DNA of 64,000 nt. Origin: Streptomyces sp. LUP47B (GTDB taxonomy: Bacteria; Actinomycetota; Actinomycetes; Streptomycetales; Streptomycetaceae). How positions within the stretch are numbered: the first letter of the stretch is position 1; every line of letters begins with the position of its first letter. Made by a program: the position numbers and the translations under genes. This document shows, piece after piece, positions 34,792 through 44,690 of this stretch. Location of the stretch: assembly GCF_001746295.1 (NCBI RefSeq), contig NZ_MJAH01000004.1, positions 147,518 to 211,517 of the forward strand. The letters run 5' to 3'. Below the pieces are notes generated by a model. That model worked only from the letters and a program-made list of their open reading frames with translations. It did not search any database and was not told where the DNA came from.

Positions 34792-35982
34792 GTGAGACGC
34801 ATGACGGCACGACCCGCGAACGCGCATCAGGCCCGGCTGCTCAAACTGTTGCGCGACGGAGGACCCAACTCCCGTGCGCAACTGGGCGATCAGGTCGACC
34901 TGTCACGGTCCAAGCTGGCCGTGGAGGTGGACCGGCTGCTGGAGACGGGCCTGATCGTGGCCGACGGACTCGCCGCCTCCCGCGGTGGGCGCCGCTCCCA
35001 CAACATCCGGCTCGCCCCCAATCTGCGTTTCCTCGGCGTGGACATCGGCGCGACCTCGGTCGACGTCGCTGTCACCAACGCCGAGCTGGAGATCCTGGGA
35101 CATCTCAACCAGCCCATGGACGTCCGCGAGGGCCCGGTCGCGGTCTTCGAGCAAGTCCTGTCCATGGCCGCTAAGTTGAGGGCCTCGGGGCTCGCGGAGG
35201 GTTTCGACGGCGCCGGCATCGGCGTCCCGGGGCCGGTCCGCTTCCCCGAGGGCGTACCGGTGGCTCCGCCGATCATGCCCGGCTGGGACGGCTTCCCCGT
35301 GCGGGAGGCGCTCAGCCAGGAACTCGGCTGTCCGGTCATGGTCGACAACGACGTGAACCTGATGGCGATGGGGGAGATGCACGCGGGCGTCGCACGCTCC
35401 GTGGGCGACTTCCTCTGCGTGAAGATCGGCACCGGCATCGGCTGCGGCATCGTCGCCGGCGGTGAGGTCCACCGCGGGGTGACGGGCAGCGCGGGCGACA
35501 TCGGGCACATCCAGGCCGTGCCCGACGGCCGACCGTGCGCCTGCGGCAACCGGGGCTGTCTGGAAGCCCACTTCAGCGGGGCCGCTCTCGCCCGGGACGC
35601 CGTGGAGGCGGTCGAGCAGGGGCGCTCCGAGGAGCTCGCCACACGCCTCGCGGCGAACGGCGGCCTGACCGCGGTCGACGTCGCCGCCGCCGCTGCCGCC
35701 GGTGATCCCACCGCCCTCGACCTGATCCGTGAGGGAGGCAACCGGACCGGCCAGGTCATCGCCGGACTGGTCAGCTTCTTCAACCCTGGCCTGGTGGTGA
35801 TCGGCGGCGGGGTGACCGGCCTCGGCCACACCCTGCTCGCCGCGATCCGCACCCAGGTCTACCGCCAGTCGCTGCCGCTGGCGACCGGCAACCTGCCCAT
35901 CGTTCTGGGGGAGTTGGGCCCCACCGCCGGAGTCATCGGCGCGGCCCGGCTCATCAGCGACCACCTGTTCTCACCCGCGTAA
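34792..35982 (+). CDS. ROK-family transcriptional regulator/sugar kinase-like protein
   Basis: A 396-residue regulator: an N-terminal winged helix (LLKLLRDGGPNSRAQLGDQV region, 15-75) and a C-terminal ROK domain. The ATP site (VDIGATSVDVAV), the VDNDVNLMAMGE segment and zinc-binding CACGNRGCLEAH are visible. ROK repressors respond to sugars or sugar phosphates. GTG 34792 has GGGGAGGGG 7 bases before it. It precedes the sugar ABC operon by 116 bases in the same direction and most likely controls it. Confidence 0.9.
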   Translation: MRRMTARPANAHQARLLKLLRDGGPNSRAQLGDQVDLSRSKLAVEVDRLLETGLIVADGLAASRGGRRSHNIRLAPNLRFLGVDIGATSVDVAVTNAELEILGHLNQPMDVREGPVAVFEQVLSMAAKLRASGLAEGFDGAGIGVPGPVRFPEGVPVAPPIMPGWDGFPVREALSQELGCPVMVDNDVNLMAMGEMHAGVARSVGDFLCVKIGTGIGCGIVAGGEVHRGVTGSAGDIGHIQAVPDGRPCACGNRGCLEAHFSGAALARDAVEAVEQGRSEELATRLAANGGLTAVDVAAAAAAGDPTALDLIREGGNRTGQVIAGLVSFFNPGLVVIGGGVTGLGHTLLAAIRTQVYRQSLPLATGNLPIVLGELGPTAGVIGAARLISDHLFSPA

Positions 35983-36097
35983 GCCATTTCTCGGTACGGC
36001 ACTGTCCGCCACGGCACCTTCCGACACGCCTCTTCAGCACAGCGCTCCTGCTTCGCCCTGCCCTGAAACCGGCCCGCACGCCCGCCAAGGGGACCTC

Positions 36098-37615
36098 ATG
36101 GCACCAGAACCACCGCTGCTCAGCATGTCCGGCATCACCAAGTCGTTCCCCGGAGTCCGGGCCCTGGACGGCGTCGACCTCGATGTCCAGGCCGGCGAAG
36201 TGCACTGTCTGCTCGGCCAGAACGGGGCCGGGAAGTCCACGCTCATCAAGGTGCTCGCCGGCGCCCACCAGCCCGACACCGGCCGCCTGCGCTGGCGCGG
36301 CGAGGAGGTCACGCTCCGCTCGCCGATCGCCGCCATGCGCCTCGGCATCGCCACCATCTACCAGGAACTCGACCTGGTGGAGCACCTGTCCGTGGCCGAG
36401 AACGTCCACCTCGGCCACGAACCCACCGCGGCGGGGTTCGTCGTACGGGGCAAGGCGGCCCGTCAGTCGACGGCCGCACTGCTGCGACGGCTCGGGCACC
36501 CGGAGATCGATCCGGTCCGCCTGGTCGGGGAGTTGTCGGCGGCACAGCAGCAGATCGTGTCCATGGCGCGGGCACTCTCCCATGACGTACGGCTCATCGT
36601 GATGGACGAACCGTCCGCCGCCCTCGACCCGGACGAGGTCGACAACCTGTTCCGGATCGTCGGCGACCTCACCGCCGAGGGCGTCGCCGTCGTCTACATC
36701 TCCCACCGCCTGGAGGAGATCCGGCGGATCGGGGACCGGGTGACGGTCCTCAAGGACGGCCGGGCCGTCGCCGTCGGACTGCCCGCTAAGTCGACGCCGA
36801 CGCGCGAGGTCGTGGCGCTGATGACGGGCCGCAACGTCGAGTACGTCTTTCCGGAGCGGCCGGTGTCGGGACCTGGTGGTCCGCCGGTTCTGGAGGTCAA
36901 GGGCCTGGCCCGGGAAGGCGAGTTCGAACCCCTCGACCTCGTGCTCCACCCCGGAGAGATCGTCGGCCTCGCCGGACTCGTCGGCTCGGGACGCTCCGAG
37001 ATCCTGGAGACCGTCTACGGCGCCCGGAAGCCCACCACCGGTCAAGTCGTCGTGGACGGCAAGGCGTTGAAGCCCGGCAGTGTCCGCGCCGCCGTCCGCG
37101 CCGGGATCGGACTGGCCCCCGAGGAGCGCAAGGCGCAGGCCCTGCTGATGCTGGAGTCGGTCACACGCAACGTCTCCGTCTCCTCCATGTCCCGCTTCTC
37201 CCGGGCCGGCTGGATCGACCGGGGCGCCGAACTCGGCGCGGCCCGGGCGGCGACCCGTGAACTGTCGCTGCGGCCCGACAACCCCTCCGTGCCGATCCGC
37301 ACCCTGTCCGGCGGCAACCAGCAAAAGGCGGTCCTGGCCCGCTGGCTGCTGCGCGGCTGCCGGGTCCTGCTGCTCGACGAACCCACCCGGGGCGTCGACG
37401 TGGGCGCCCGCGCCGAGCTGTACGCGGTCGTCCGGCGACTGGCTGACGAAGGCCTGGCCGTGCTGCTGGTCTCCAGCGAGGTCCCCGAGGTGCTCGGCCT
37501 CGCCGACCGTGTCCTGGTGCTCCGCGAGGGCCGTGTCGTGCATACGGCACCCGCCCGTGAGCTCGACGAACACCGTGTACTCGACCTCGTCATGGAAGGA
37601 AGCCCGGCGTCATGA
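36098..37615 (+). CDS. CUT2 sugar ABC transporter, double ATPase (RbsA/XylG-like)
   Basis: A 505-residue tandem-ATPase subunit typical of ribose/xylose/inositol importers. The first domain has Walker A GQNGAGKST and Walker B LIVMDEPSAALD with a degenerate signature (ELSAAQQQIVSMAR). The second has the signature LSGGNQQKAVLARWL and Walker B LLLDEPTRGVDVG, but in place of a canonical Walker A it has GLVGSGRSE, which is usual for CUT2. The stop overlaps the permease ATG. Substrate undetermined. Confidence 0.93.
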   Translation: MAPEPPLLSMSGITKSFPGVRALDGVDLDVQAGEVHCLLGQNGAGKSTLIKVLAGAHQPDTGRLRWRGEEVTLRSPIAAMRLGIATIYQELDLVEHLSVAENVHLGHEPTAAGFVVRGKAARQSTAALLRRLGHPEIDPVRLVGELSAAQQQIVSMARALSHDVRLIVMDEPSAALDPDEVDNLFRIVGDLTAEGVAVVYISHRLEEIRRIGDRVTVLKDGRAVAVGLPAKSTPTREVVALMTGRNVEYVFPERPVSGPGGPPVLEVKGLAREGEFEPLDLVLHPGEIVGLAGLVGSGRSEILETVYGARKPTTGQVVVDGKALKPGSVRAAVRAGIGLAPEERKAQALLMLESVTRNVSVSSMSRFSRAGWIDRGAELGAARAATRELSLRPDNPSVPIRTLSGGNQQKAVLARWLLRGCRVLLLDEPTRGVDVGARAELYAVVRRLADEGLAVLLVSSEVPEVLGLADRVLVLREGRVVHTAPARELDEHRVLDLVMEGSPAS

Positions 37616-38631
37616 CGCAACATGTGTCCCCGCCGAGGGGAAGCGCCGACAAAGTGCCTCCGGCGAGCGAATCGTTCGCGTGGCGAGGGGTGTTCGCCCG
37701 CGCCGACGTCCGGACCCTCTCCCTCCTCGGCGTGCTCGCCGTACTGATCCTCATCGGCGGCATCACCAAGCCCGACGAGTTCCTCGACACCCGCAACCTC
37801 CAACTCGTCCTCACCCAGGCCTCGGTGATCGGTGTCGTCACCGTCGGCATGACCTTCGTCATCACCTCCGGCGGCATCGACCTGTCCGTCGGCGCGATCG
37901 TCGCCCTCGCCTCGGTGTGGGCCACCACCGTCGCCACCCAGGAGTACGGCTTCGCGGGCATCCTCTTCACCGCGGTGATCGTCGGAGTCGGCTGCGGTCT
38001 GGTCAACGGGCTGCTCATCGCGTACGGCGGGATGGTCCCGTTCATCGCCACGCTCGCCATGCTCGCCTCGGCCCGCGGACTCGCCCTGCAGATCACCGAC
38101 GGCAGGACGCAGATCGTCTCGATCAACAGCGTGCTGGATCTCGGAGAGCGGGACGCGTATGTGCTCGGCATCCCTCCGCTGGTCCTGGTCTTCGCGGTCG
38201 TGACGATCATCGGCTGGCTGGTGCTGAACCGCACCACCTTCGGCCGCCGCACGGTCGCCGTCGGCGGCAACGCCGAGGCCGCCCGGCTCGCCGGCATCGA
38301 CGTCCGCCGTCAGCGCCTCTACCTCTACCTGCTGTCCGGACTGTGCTGCGGCATCGCCGCCTTCCTGCTGATCATCCTGTCCGGCTCCGGCCAGAACACC
38401 AACGGCAACCTCTACGAGCTCGACGCCATCGCCGCCGCGATCATCGGCGGAACCCTGCTCAGCGGGGGCCGCGGCACCATCACCGGCTCCGTGCTCGGCG
38501 TCCTGATCTTCACCACGATCACCAACATCTTCGCCCTGAACAACCTGCAGAGCGACGTCCAGCAGATCGCCAAGGGCGCGATCATCGTCGCCGCCGTGCT
38601 GGTCCAGCGCCGTACCGCAAGCACGACCTGA
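37612..38631 (+). CDS. CUT2 sugar ABC transporter permease (RbsC-like)
   Basis: A 339-residue permease with 8-10 hydrophobic spans. Family hallmarks are ITSGGIDLSVGAIVALASV near residue 84, VGGNAEAARLAGIDV, and AIAAAIIGGTLLSGGRGT near 270. The ATG overlaps the ATPase stop by four bases. A cytoplasmic N-tail of about 35 residues precedes the first span. Only one permease gene is present, so it presumably forms a homodimer. Confidence 0.93.
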   Translation: MTQHVSPPRGSADKVPPASESFAWRGVFARADVRTLSLLGVLAVLILIGGITKPDEFLDTRNLQLVLTQASVIGVVTVGMTFVITSGGIDLSVGAIVALASVWATTVATQEYGFAGILFTAVIVGVGCGLVNGLLIAYGGMVPFIATLAMLASARGLALQITDGRTQIVSINSVLDLGERDAYVLGIPPLVLVFAVVTIIGWLVLNRTTFGRRTVAVGGNAEAARLAGIDVRRQRLYLYLLSGLCCGIAAFLLIILSGSGQNTNGNLYELDAIAAAIIGGTLLSGGRGTITGSVLGVLIFTTITNIFALNNLQSDVQQIAKGAIIVAAVLVQRRTASTT

Positions 38632-38648
38632 GGAAAGGGTTCACCGCC

Positions 38649-39701
38649 ATGCCACAGCACACGAGCCGCTTCACCAGTCGCAGAGGCCTGCTCTTCGGGA
38701 CCGCCGCCGTCGGGGCCGGTGCCCTCCTCGCAGGTTGCACCAGCAACGACTCCAGCGACGACGAGCCGGCCGCGAACGATCAGCCGGCCGCCGCCGAGTC
38801 GTCCGGCAAGCCGGTCACCATCGGCTTCGCCGGACCGCAGGCCGACCACGGCTGGCTCAACGCCATCAACGACAACGCCAAGAACCGGGCGAAGAAGTAC
38901 TCCGACGTCACCCTTGAGATCACCGAGGGCTCCAACGACACCGCCCAGCAGATCGGCCAGATCGAGACTCTGATCAACAAGAAGGTCGACGTCCTGGTGG
39001 TGCTGCCCGCCGACGGCAAGGCCCTCACTCAGGTCGGACTCAAGGCGATGCGCGCCGGGATCCCGGTCGTCAACCTCGACCGCATCTTCAACACCCCGCA
39101 GGCGTACCGCTGCTGGATAGGCGGCGACAACTACGGCATGGGCCTCAACGCCGGCCACTACATCGGCGAGAAACTCAAGGGGAAGTCGAACGCCAAGGTC
39201 ATCGAACTGGCCGGACTCGACAACCTGGAACTCACCAAGCAGCGCACCAAGGGCTTCGACGACGCCCTGAAGAACTACCCCAACGTCAAAAAGGTGGCCC
39301 GTCAGGCCGCCGAGTTCACGGTGGAGTCCGGGCAGGCCAAGATGGCCCAGCTCCTGCAGGCCCAGTCGAGCTTCGACGCGCTGTGGAACCACGACGACGA
39401 CCAGGGCGTGGGCGCGCTGCGCGCCATCGACCAGGCCGGCCGCGACGACTTCCTGATGGTCGGCGGCGCGGGCGCCCTGTCCGCCTTCCAGGCCATCAAG
39501 CAGGACAACGGCGTCCTCAAGGCGACCGTCCTCTACCCGCCGACCATGGCCGCCTCGGCGATCGACCTCGCCCGCGCCCTCGGCCAGTCCAAGGGCATCA
39601 GCGGCCTCTCCGAGTTCGAGATCCCGGCCTCGCTCACCCTCTACTCGGCCGTCGTCGACAAGACCAACGTCGACCAGTACATGTCCACCGGCTTCAAGTG
39701 A
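38649..39701 (+). CDS. Sugar-binding lipoprotein of the CUT2 transporter (RbsB-like)
   Basis: A 350-residue periplasmic-binding-protein-fold lipoprotein. Twin Arg at 11-12 and lipobox LLAGC (Cys30) indicate export, perhaps by Tat, and membrane anchoring. The type I fold is shown by GFAGPQADHGWLNAINDNAK, KKVDVLVVLPADGK and the aromatic WNHDDDQGVGALRA segment that lines sugar sites. GAGGAAAGGG precedes ATG 38649. A hairpin at 39793-39818 follows the operon. The ligand is probably a pentose, inositol or another cyclic polyol, but this is open. Confidence 0.92.
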   Translation: MPQHTSRFTSRRGLLFGTAAVGAGALLAGCTSNDSSDDEPAANDQPAAAESSGKPVTIGFAGPQADHGWLNAINDNAKNRAKKYSDVTLEITEGSNDTAQQIGQIETLINKKVDVLVVLPADGKALTQVGLKAMRAGIPVVNLDRIFNTPQAYRCWIGGDNYGMGLNAGHYIGEKLKGKSNAKVIELAGLDNLELTKQRTKGFDDALKNYPNVKKVARQAAEFTVESGQAKMAQLLQAQSSFDALWNHDDDQGVGALRAIDQAGRDDFLMVGGAGALSAFQAIKQDNGVLKATVLYPPTMAASAIDLARALGQSKGISGLSEFEIPASLTLYSAVVDKTNVDQYMSTGFK

Positions 39702-39792
39702 GGCGTCCCGATCCGGGGCCTGACTTACCGACCGGGCCGGCCGCGAGCAGCGGTGCGCCCCTGCCCGGCCGATCCGAACGGCAGGTCCCAGG

Positions 39793-39818
39793 AGCCCGGT
39801 TCGTCGACGGACCGGGCT
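39793..39818 (+). terminator. Hairpin between the ABC operon and the dehydrogenase gene
   Basis: AGCCCGGT (39793-39800) pairs perfectly with ACCGGGCT (39811-39818) across a 10-nt loop, 42 bases before the next ATG. It may attenuate rather than end transcription. Confidence 0.45.
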
Positions 39819-39859
39819 GCACCCCCCACCGCGCCACGACGACGAGGAGGACATCGCGC

Positions 39860-41062
39860 ATGGCACAGCCGCAGCAGTCAGAAGAGGCCGAGGTGCCGCC
39901 GCTCCGGGTCGGCATGGTCGGCTACGCCTTCATGGGCGCCGCCCACTCCCAGGGCTGGCGGACCGTCGGACGCGTCTTCGACCTGCCTCGCCGCCCGGTG
40001 CTCGCCGCGATCTGCGGACGGGACGGGGACGCCGTGCGCCGGGCAGCCGACCGGCACGGCTGGGCGGCCGCCGAGACCGACTGGCGGGCGCTGATCGAGC
40101 GGGACGACGTCGACCTCGTCGACATCTGCACCCCCGGCGACAGCCACGCCGAGATCGCCGTCGCCGCGCTCGCCGCGGGCAAGCACGTGCTGTGCGAGAA
40201 ACCCCTCGCCAACACCGTCGAGGAGGCCGAGGTGATGACCCGGGCCGCCGAAGAGGCCTTCGACCGAGGTCAGTTCGCCATGGTCGGCTTCAACTACCGC
40301 CGGGTGCCCGCCACCGCGCTGGCCCGCCGCATGGTGGCCGAAGGACGGCTCGGCACCCTCCGGCATGTACGGGTGTCGTACCTCCAGGACTGGCTCGTGG
40401 ACCCGGAGTTCCCCCTGACCTGGCGGCTGCGCCGGGAGCAGGCGGGATCGGGCTCGCTCGGCGACCTGGGCGCGCACATCGTCGACCTCGCCCAGTACCT
40501 GGCGGGAGAGCCACTGGCCGGAGTCTCCGCGCTGACCGAGACCTTCGTACGGGAACGCCCGCTGACCGGCGGCGCCGTCAAGGGCCTCGCCGCCGTCTCC
40601 GGGACCGGCACCGGCCAGGTCACCGTGGACGACGCGGCCCTGTTCACCGGCCGCTTCACCTCCGGTGCCCTCGCCTCCTTCGAGGCGACCCGGTACGCCA
40701 CCGGCCGCAAGAACTCCCTGCGCATCGAACTCAACGGCGAACGCGGCTCGTTGGCCTTCGACCTGGAACGCCTCAACGAACTCTCTTACCACGACGGCAC
40801 GGAACCCGCGGCGCACGCCGGTTTCCGCCGCATCCTCGTCACCGAGCCCGACCACCCCTACCTGGACGCCTGGTGGCCGCCCGGCCACGGCCTCGGCTAC
40901 GAGCACACCTTCGTCCACCAGGCCCGCGACCTCGTCCACGCGATCGCCGAGGGCCGCCGCCCCGAACCCTCCTTCGCCGACGGGCTCCAGGTCCAGCGGG
41001 TGCTCGCGGCCGTGGAGGAGAGCGCCGAGAAGAACTCCGTCTACACCCCGATAGCCGTCTGA
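39860..41062 (+). CDS. Gfo/Idh/MocA-family NAD(P)-dependent sugar dehydrogenase
   Basis: A 400-residue two-domain oxidoreductase. The Rossmann motif is [14 protein letters not shown] (17-30), the EKPLA motif at 113-117 carries the catalytic Lys, and [17 protein letters not shown] holds the family Asp/His. Members oxidise inositol, glucose-6-phosphate or the C3 hydroxyl of sugars. The ATG at 39860 has GAGGAGG upstream; a longer frame back to 39383 runs through the binding protein and is not used. 14 bases separate it from the isomerase. Confidence 0.9.
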   Translation: MAQPQQSEEAEVPPLRVGMVGYAFMGAAHSQGWRTVGRVFDLPRRPVLAAICGRDGDAVRRAADRHGWAAAETDWRALIERDDVDLVDICTPGDSHAEIAVAALAAGKHVLCEKPLANTVEEAEVMTRAAEEAFDRGQFAMVGFNYRRVPATALARRMVAEGRLGTLRHVRVSYLQDWLVDPEFPLTWRLRREQAGSGSLGDLGAHIVDLAQYLAGEPLAGVSALTETFVRERPLTGGAVKGLAAVSGTGTGQVTVDDAALFTGRFTSGALASFEATRYATGRKNSLRIELNGERGSLAFDLERLNELSYHDGTEPAAHAGFRRILVTEPDHPYLDAWWPPGHGLGYEHTFVHQARDLVHAIAEGRRPEPSFADGLQVQRVLAAVEESAEKNSVYTPIAV

Positions 41063-41076
41063 GGAGGCTCCCCAAG

Positions 41077-42081
41077 ATGCCGCGCCAGTTCACGCTCTTC
41101 ACCGGCCAGTGGGCCGACCTCCCTCTCGAAGAGGTCTGCCGCCTCGCCCGCGACTTCGGCTACGACGGACTCGAACTCGCCTGCTGGGGCGACCACTTCG
41201 AGGTCGACAAGGCGCTCGCCGACCCGTCGTACCTGGACTCCCGGCACGCGCTGCTCGACAAGTACGGCCTCAAGTGCTGGGCGATCTCCAACCACCTGGT
41301 CGGCCAGGCCGTCTGCGACGCCATCATCGACGAACGCCACCAGGCCATCCTGCCCGGTGAGGTGTGGGGCGACGGCGACCCGGAAGGCGTCCGGCAGCGG
41401 GCCGCGAACCGGATGAAGGACACCGCGCGGGCCGCACGCGCCTTCGGCGTCGACACCGTCATCGGCTTCACCGGCTCCGCCATCTGGCACCTGGTCGCCA
41501 TGTTCCCGCCCGCCCCCGAGTCGATGATCGACCGCGGCTACGAGGACTTCGCCGGGCGCTGGAACCCCATCCTCGACGTCTTCGACGCCGAGGGCGTGCG
41601 GTTCGCCCACGAGGTCCACCCGAGCGAGATCGCGTACGACTACTGGACGACCCAGCGCGCGGTGGAGGCAGTCGGCGGTCGGGCGGCCTTCGGTCTCAAC
41701 TTCGACCCCTCGCACTTCGTGTGGCAGGACCTCGACCCGGTCGGCTTCCTGTGGGACTTCCGCGACCGGATCTACCACGTCGACTGCAAGGAAGCCCGCA
41801 AGCGCCTCGACGGCCGCAACGGCCGCCTCGGCTCCCACCTGCCCTGGGGCGACCCGCGCCGCGGCTGGGACTTCGTCTCCGCCGGCCACGGTGACGTCCC
41901 CTGGGAGGACGTCTTCCGCATGCTGCGCTCCATCGACTACCAGGGCCCCATCTCGGTCGAGTGGGAGGACGCCGGCATGGACCGGCTCCAGGGCGCACCG
42001 GAGGCACTGAGCCGACTCAAGGCGTACGACTTCGAGCCGCCGTCGGCCTCGTTCGACGCGGCGTTCGGCGGCAACGACTGA
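41077..42081 (+). CDS. Sugar phosphate isomerase/epimerase-like TIM barrel (AP_endonuc_2)
   Basis: A 334-residue cytoplasmic TIM barrel. Candidate metal ligands lie on successive strands: EVHPSE, NFDPSHF, HVDCKEA and SVEWEDAG. The family holds IolE/IolI-type inositol enzymes, tagatose epimerases and, in some loci, 3-keto-glycoside lyases. ATG 41077 follows GAGGAGG and starts just after the dehydrogenase stop, so the two probably act in sequence on one oxidised sugar. Confidence 0.88.
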   Translation: MPRQFTLFTGQWADLPLEEVCRLARDFGYDGLELACWGDHFEVDKALADPSYLDSRHALLDKYGLKCWAISNHLVGQAVCDAIIDERHQAILPGEVWGDGDPEGVRQRAANRMKDTARAARAFGVDTVIGFTGSAIWHLVAMFPPAPESMIDRGYEDFAGRWNPILDVFDAEGVRFAHEVHPSEIAYDYWTTQRAVEAVGGRAAFGLNFDPSHFVWQDLDPVGFLWDFRDRIYHVDCKEARKRLDGRNGRLGSHLPWGDPRRGWDFVSAGHGDVPWEDVFRMLRSIDYQGPISVEWEDAGMDRLQGAPEALSRLKAYDFEPPSASFDAAFGGND

Positions 42082-42165
42082 GCCGCACTGGTCAGTTCCG
42101 GGATGACGGCGCATCCCGGCGTACCCGCACCCACCCGTACGACCGGCCCCTTTCTGGAGGCATCC

Positions 42166-44676
42166 GTGCACGGGAAAGACCGCACCACCACACCCGACAG
42201 AATCGAGACCCACAGACCACGCGCCCCCTGGCGCAGAGCGGCGGCCCTGCTCACCGGCTTCCTGCTGGCCGGCGCCTCCCTCACCCTCGCCGCTCCCCAG
42301 GCAGGCGCAGCCGTCGCCGCCGAGAAGGCCGCCCCCGCGGCCGCCGCTGAGGACTTCCAGCAGGTCACCCTCGCCAAGGGCGAGCCGGAGATGGGCGAGC
42401 CCATGTCGCTCGCCGTCCTCCCGGACCGCTCGGTCCTGCACACCTCACGCGACGGCGAACTCCGCATCACCGACGCGGCCGGCACCACCCGGCTCGCCGG
42501 CAAGCTCGACGTCTACTCCCACGACGAGGAAGGCCTCCAAGGCGTCGGCGTGGACCCGCAGTTCCCCAACAACCGCTTCATCTACCTGTACTACGCGCCC
42601 CCGTTGAACACCCCGGCGGGCGACGCTCCCGAGACCGGCACCGCGGCCGACTTCGCGCCCTTCGACGGTGTCAACCGGCTCTCCCGGTTCGTCCTGAAGA
42701 CCGACGGCACCCTCGACGCCGCCAGCGAGACGAAGATCATCGACATCCCCGCCACCCGCGGCATCTGCTGCCACGTCGGCGGCGACATCGACTTCGACGC
42801 GGCCGGCAACCTCTACCTGTCGACGGGCGACGACTCCAACCCCTTCCAGTCCGACGGGTTCACCCCCATCGACGAACGCGCCAACCGCAACCCCGTCTTC
42901 GACGCCCAGCGCACCGCCGGCAACACCAACGACCTGCGCGGCAAGATCCTGCGCATCAAGGTCAACGCCGACGGCTCCTACGCCATCCCCGACGGCAACC
43001 TGTTCGCGCCCGGCACGGACAAGACCCGGCCCGAGATCTACGCCATGGGCTTCCGCAACCCGTTCCGCTTCAGCGTCGACAAGCAGACCGGGATCGTCTA
43101 CGTCGGCGACTACGGCCCCGACGCGGGCGCCGCCGACCCGGCCCGCGGACCGGCCGGCCAGGTCGAGTTCGCGCGCGTGACCGGCCCCGGCAACTTCGGC
43201 TGGCCGTACTGCACGGGCGCCAACGACGCCTACGTCGACTACGACTTCGCGACGGGCACCTCGGGCGCCGCCTTCGACTGCGCCGCGCCGAAGAACAACT
43301 CCCCGCACAACACCGGCCTCACCGACCTTCCCCCGGCGCAGGCCGCCTGGATCCCCTACGACAACGGATCGGTACCCGAGTTCGGCACCGGCTCCGAGTC
43401 CCCCATGGGCGGCCCGGTCTACCACTACGACCCCGCGCTCGACTCACCGGTGAAGTTCCCCGAAGCCTACGACGGCGACTTCTTCGCAGGGGAGTTCGGC
43501 CGCCGCTGGATCAAACGGATCACGAGTGACTCCGCCGGCACCGTCCAGTCCATCAACGACATTCCCTGGACCGGCACCCAGGTGATGGACATGGCCTTCG
43601 GCCCCGACGGCGCGCTGTACGTCCTCGACTACGGCGTCTCCTGGTTCGGCGGCGACGAGAACTCCGCCCTGTACCGCATCGAGAACGCCACCGACGGCCA
43701 CTCCCCGGTCGCCCAGGCATCGGCCGACCGTACCTCCGGGCAGGCGCCGCTGCGGGTGCGGTTCTCCTCCGAGGGCACCAGCGACCAGGACGGCGACGCC
43801 CTCACGTACAGCTGGGACTTCGGCGACGGCGGCACGTCCACGGCGGCGAACCCGGCCCACACGTACAAGAAGAACGGCACCTACACGGCGACCCTGACCG
43901 CGAAGGACGCGAGCGGCCGCACCGGCAGCGCCAGCGTGCAGATCGTCGTCGGGAACACCGCGCCCAAGGTGACGCTCGAACTCCCGCAGGACGGGCAGCT
44001 GTTCAGCTTCGGTGACGCGATCCCGTTCAAGGTGCGGGTGAGTGACCCCGAGGACGGCCGGTCCATCGACTGCACCAAGGTCAAGGTCACCTTCGTCCTC
44101 GGCCACGACAGCCACGGCCACCCCGTGACCTCCGCCAACGGCTGCACCGGCACCATCCAGACCAGCGCCGACGGCGGTCACGACGAGGACGCCAACATCT
44201 TCGGCGTGATGGACGCCGAGTACACCGACAACGGTGGCGGCGGCCAGGCCCCGCTGACCACCCACGACCAGAGCGTCCTGCAGCCCAGGCACCGCCAGGC
44301 CGAGCACTTCGGCACCAGCTCGGGCGTCTCGGTCATCGCCAAGGACACCGCACACGGCGGCAACACGGTCGGCGACATCAACAACGGTGACTGGGTCGCC
44401 TTCACGCCGTACGTCCTGAGCAACGCCAAGTCCGTCTCCGCGAGGGTGTCCTCCGGCGGAGCCGGCGGCACGCTCGAGATCCGCGCGGGATCGGCGACCG
44501 GCACCCTGCTCGGCAAGGCGACCGTACCGGTGACCGGCGGCTGGGAGACCTTCCAGGACGTCACCGCCAACCTGTCCCGCGCGCCCAGGGGCACCACCAC
44601 GCTCTACCTCGTCTTCAAGGGGAGCGGCACCGGCGCCCTGTTCGACGTGGACGACTTCACCTTCACGACCGGCTGA
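42166..44676 (+). CDS. Secreted PQQ-type sugar dehydrogenase with PKD and CBM6 modules
   Basis: An 836-residue exported protein. A basic leader and hydrophobic signal end near residue 50. Residues 60-510 are a glucose/sorbosone dehydrogenase propeller (EEGLQGVGVDPQFPNNRF, GGDIDFDAAGNLYLSTGDDS, GNFGWPYCTGAND). Residues 515-605 are a PKD domain (YSWDFGDGGTSTAANPAHTY) and 711-836 a CBM6-like sugar-binding module (ending GALFDVDDFTFT). GTG 42166 has TCTGGAGG close upstream. It shares its catalytic type with the protein at 17654 but has a different module order. Fourteen bases precede the ThuA gene. Confidence 0.85.
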   Translation: MHGKDRTTTPDRIETHRPRAPWRRAAALLTGFLLAGASLTLAAPQAGAAVAAEKAAPAAAAEDFQQVTLAKGEPEMGEPMSLAVLPDRSVLHTSRDGELRITDAAGTTRLAGKLDVYSHDEEGLQGVGVDPQFPNNRFIYLYYAPPLNTPAGDAPETGTAADFAPFDGVNRLSRFVLKTDGTLDAASETKIIDIPATRGICCHVGGDIDFDAAGNLYLSTGDDSNPFQSDGFTPIDERANRNPVFDAQRTAGNTNDLRGKILRIKVNADGSYAIPDGNLFAPGTDKTRPEIYAMGFRNPFRFSVDKQTGIVYVGDYGPDAGAADPARGPAGQVEFARVTGPGNFGWPYCTGANDAYVDYDFATGTSGAAFDCAAPKNNSPHNTGLTDLPPAQAAWIPYDNGSVPEFGTGSESPMGGPVYHYDPALDSPVKFPEAYDGDFFAGEFGRRWIKRITSDSAGTVQSINDIPWTGTQVMDMAFGPDGALYVLDYGVSWFGGDENSALYRIENATDGHSPVAQASADRTSGQAPLRVRFSSEGTSDQDGDALTYSWDFGDGGTSTAANPAHTYKKNGTYTATLTAKDASGRTGSASVQIVVGNTAPKVTLELPQDGQLFSFGDAIPFKVRVSDPEDGRSIDCTKVKVTFVLGHDSHGHPVTSANGCTGTIQTSADGGHDEDANIFGVMDAEYTDNGGGGQAPLTTHDQSVLQPRHRQAEHFGTSSGVSVIAKDTAHGGNTVGDINNGDWVAFTPYVLSNAKSVSARVSSGGAGGTLEIRAGSATGTLLGKATVPVTGGWETFQDVTANLSRAPRGTTTLYLVFKGSGTGALFDVDDFTFTTG

Positions 44677-44690
44677 GAGGAGGGGCTCGT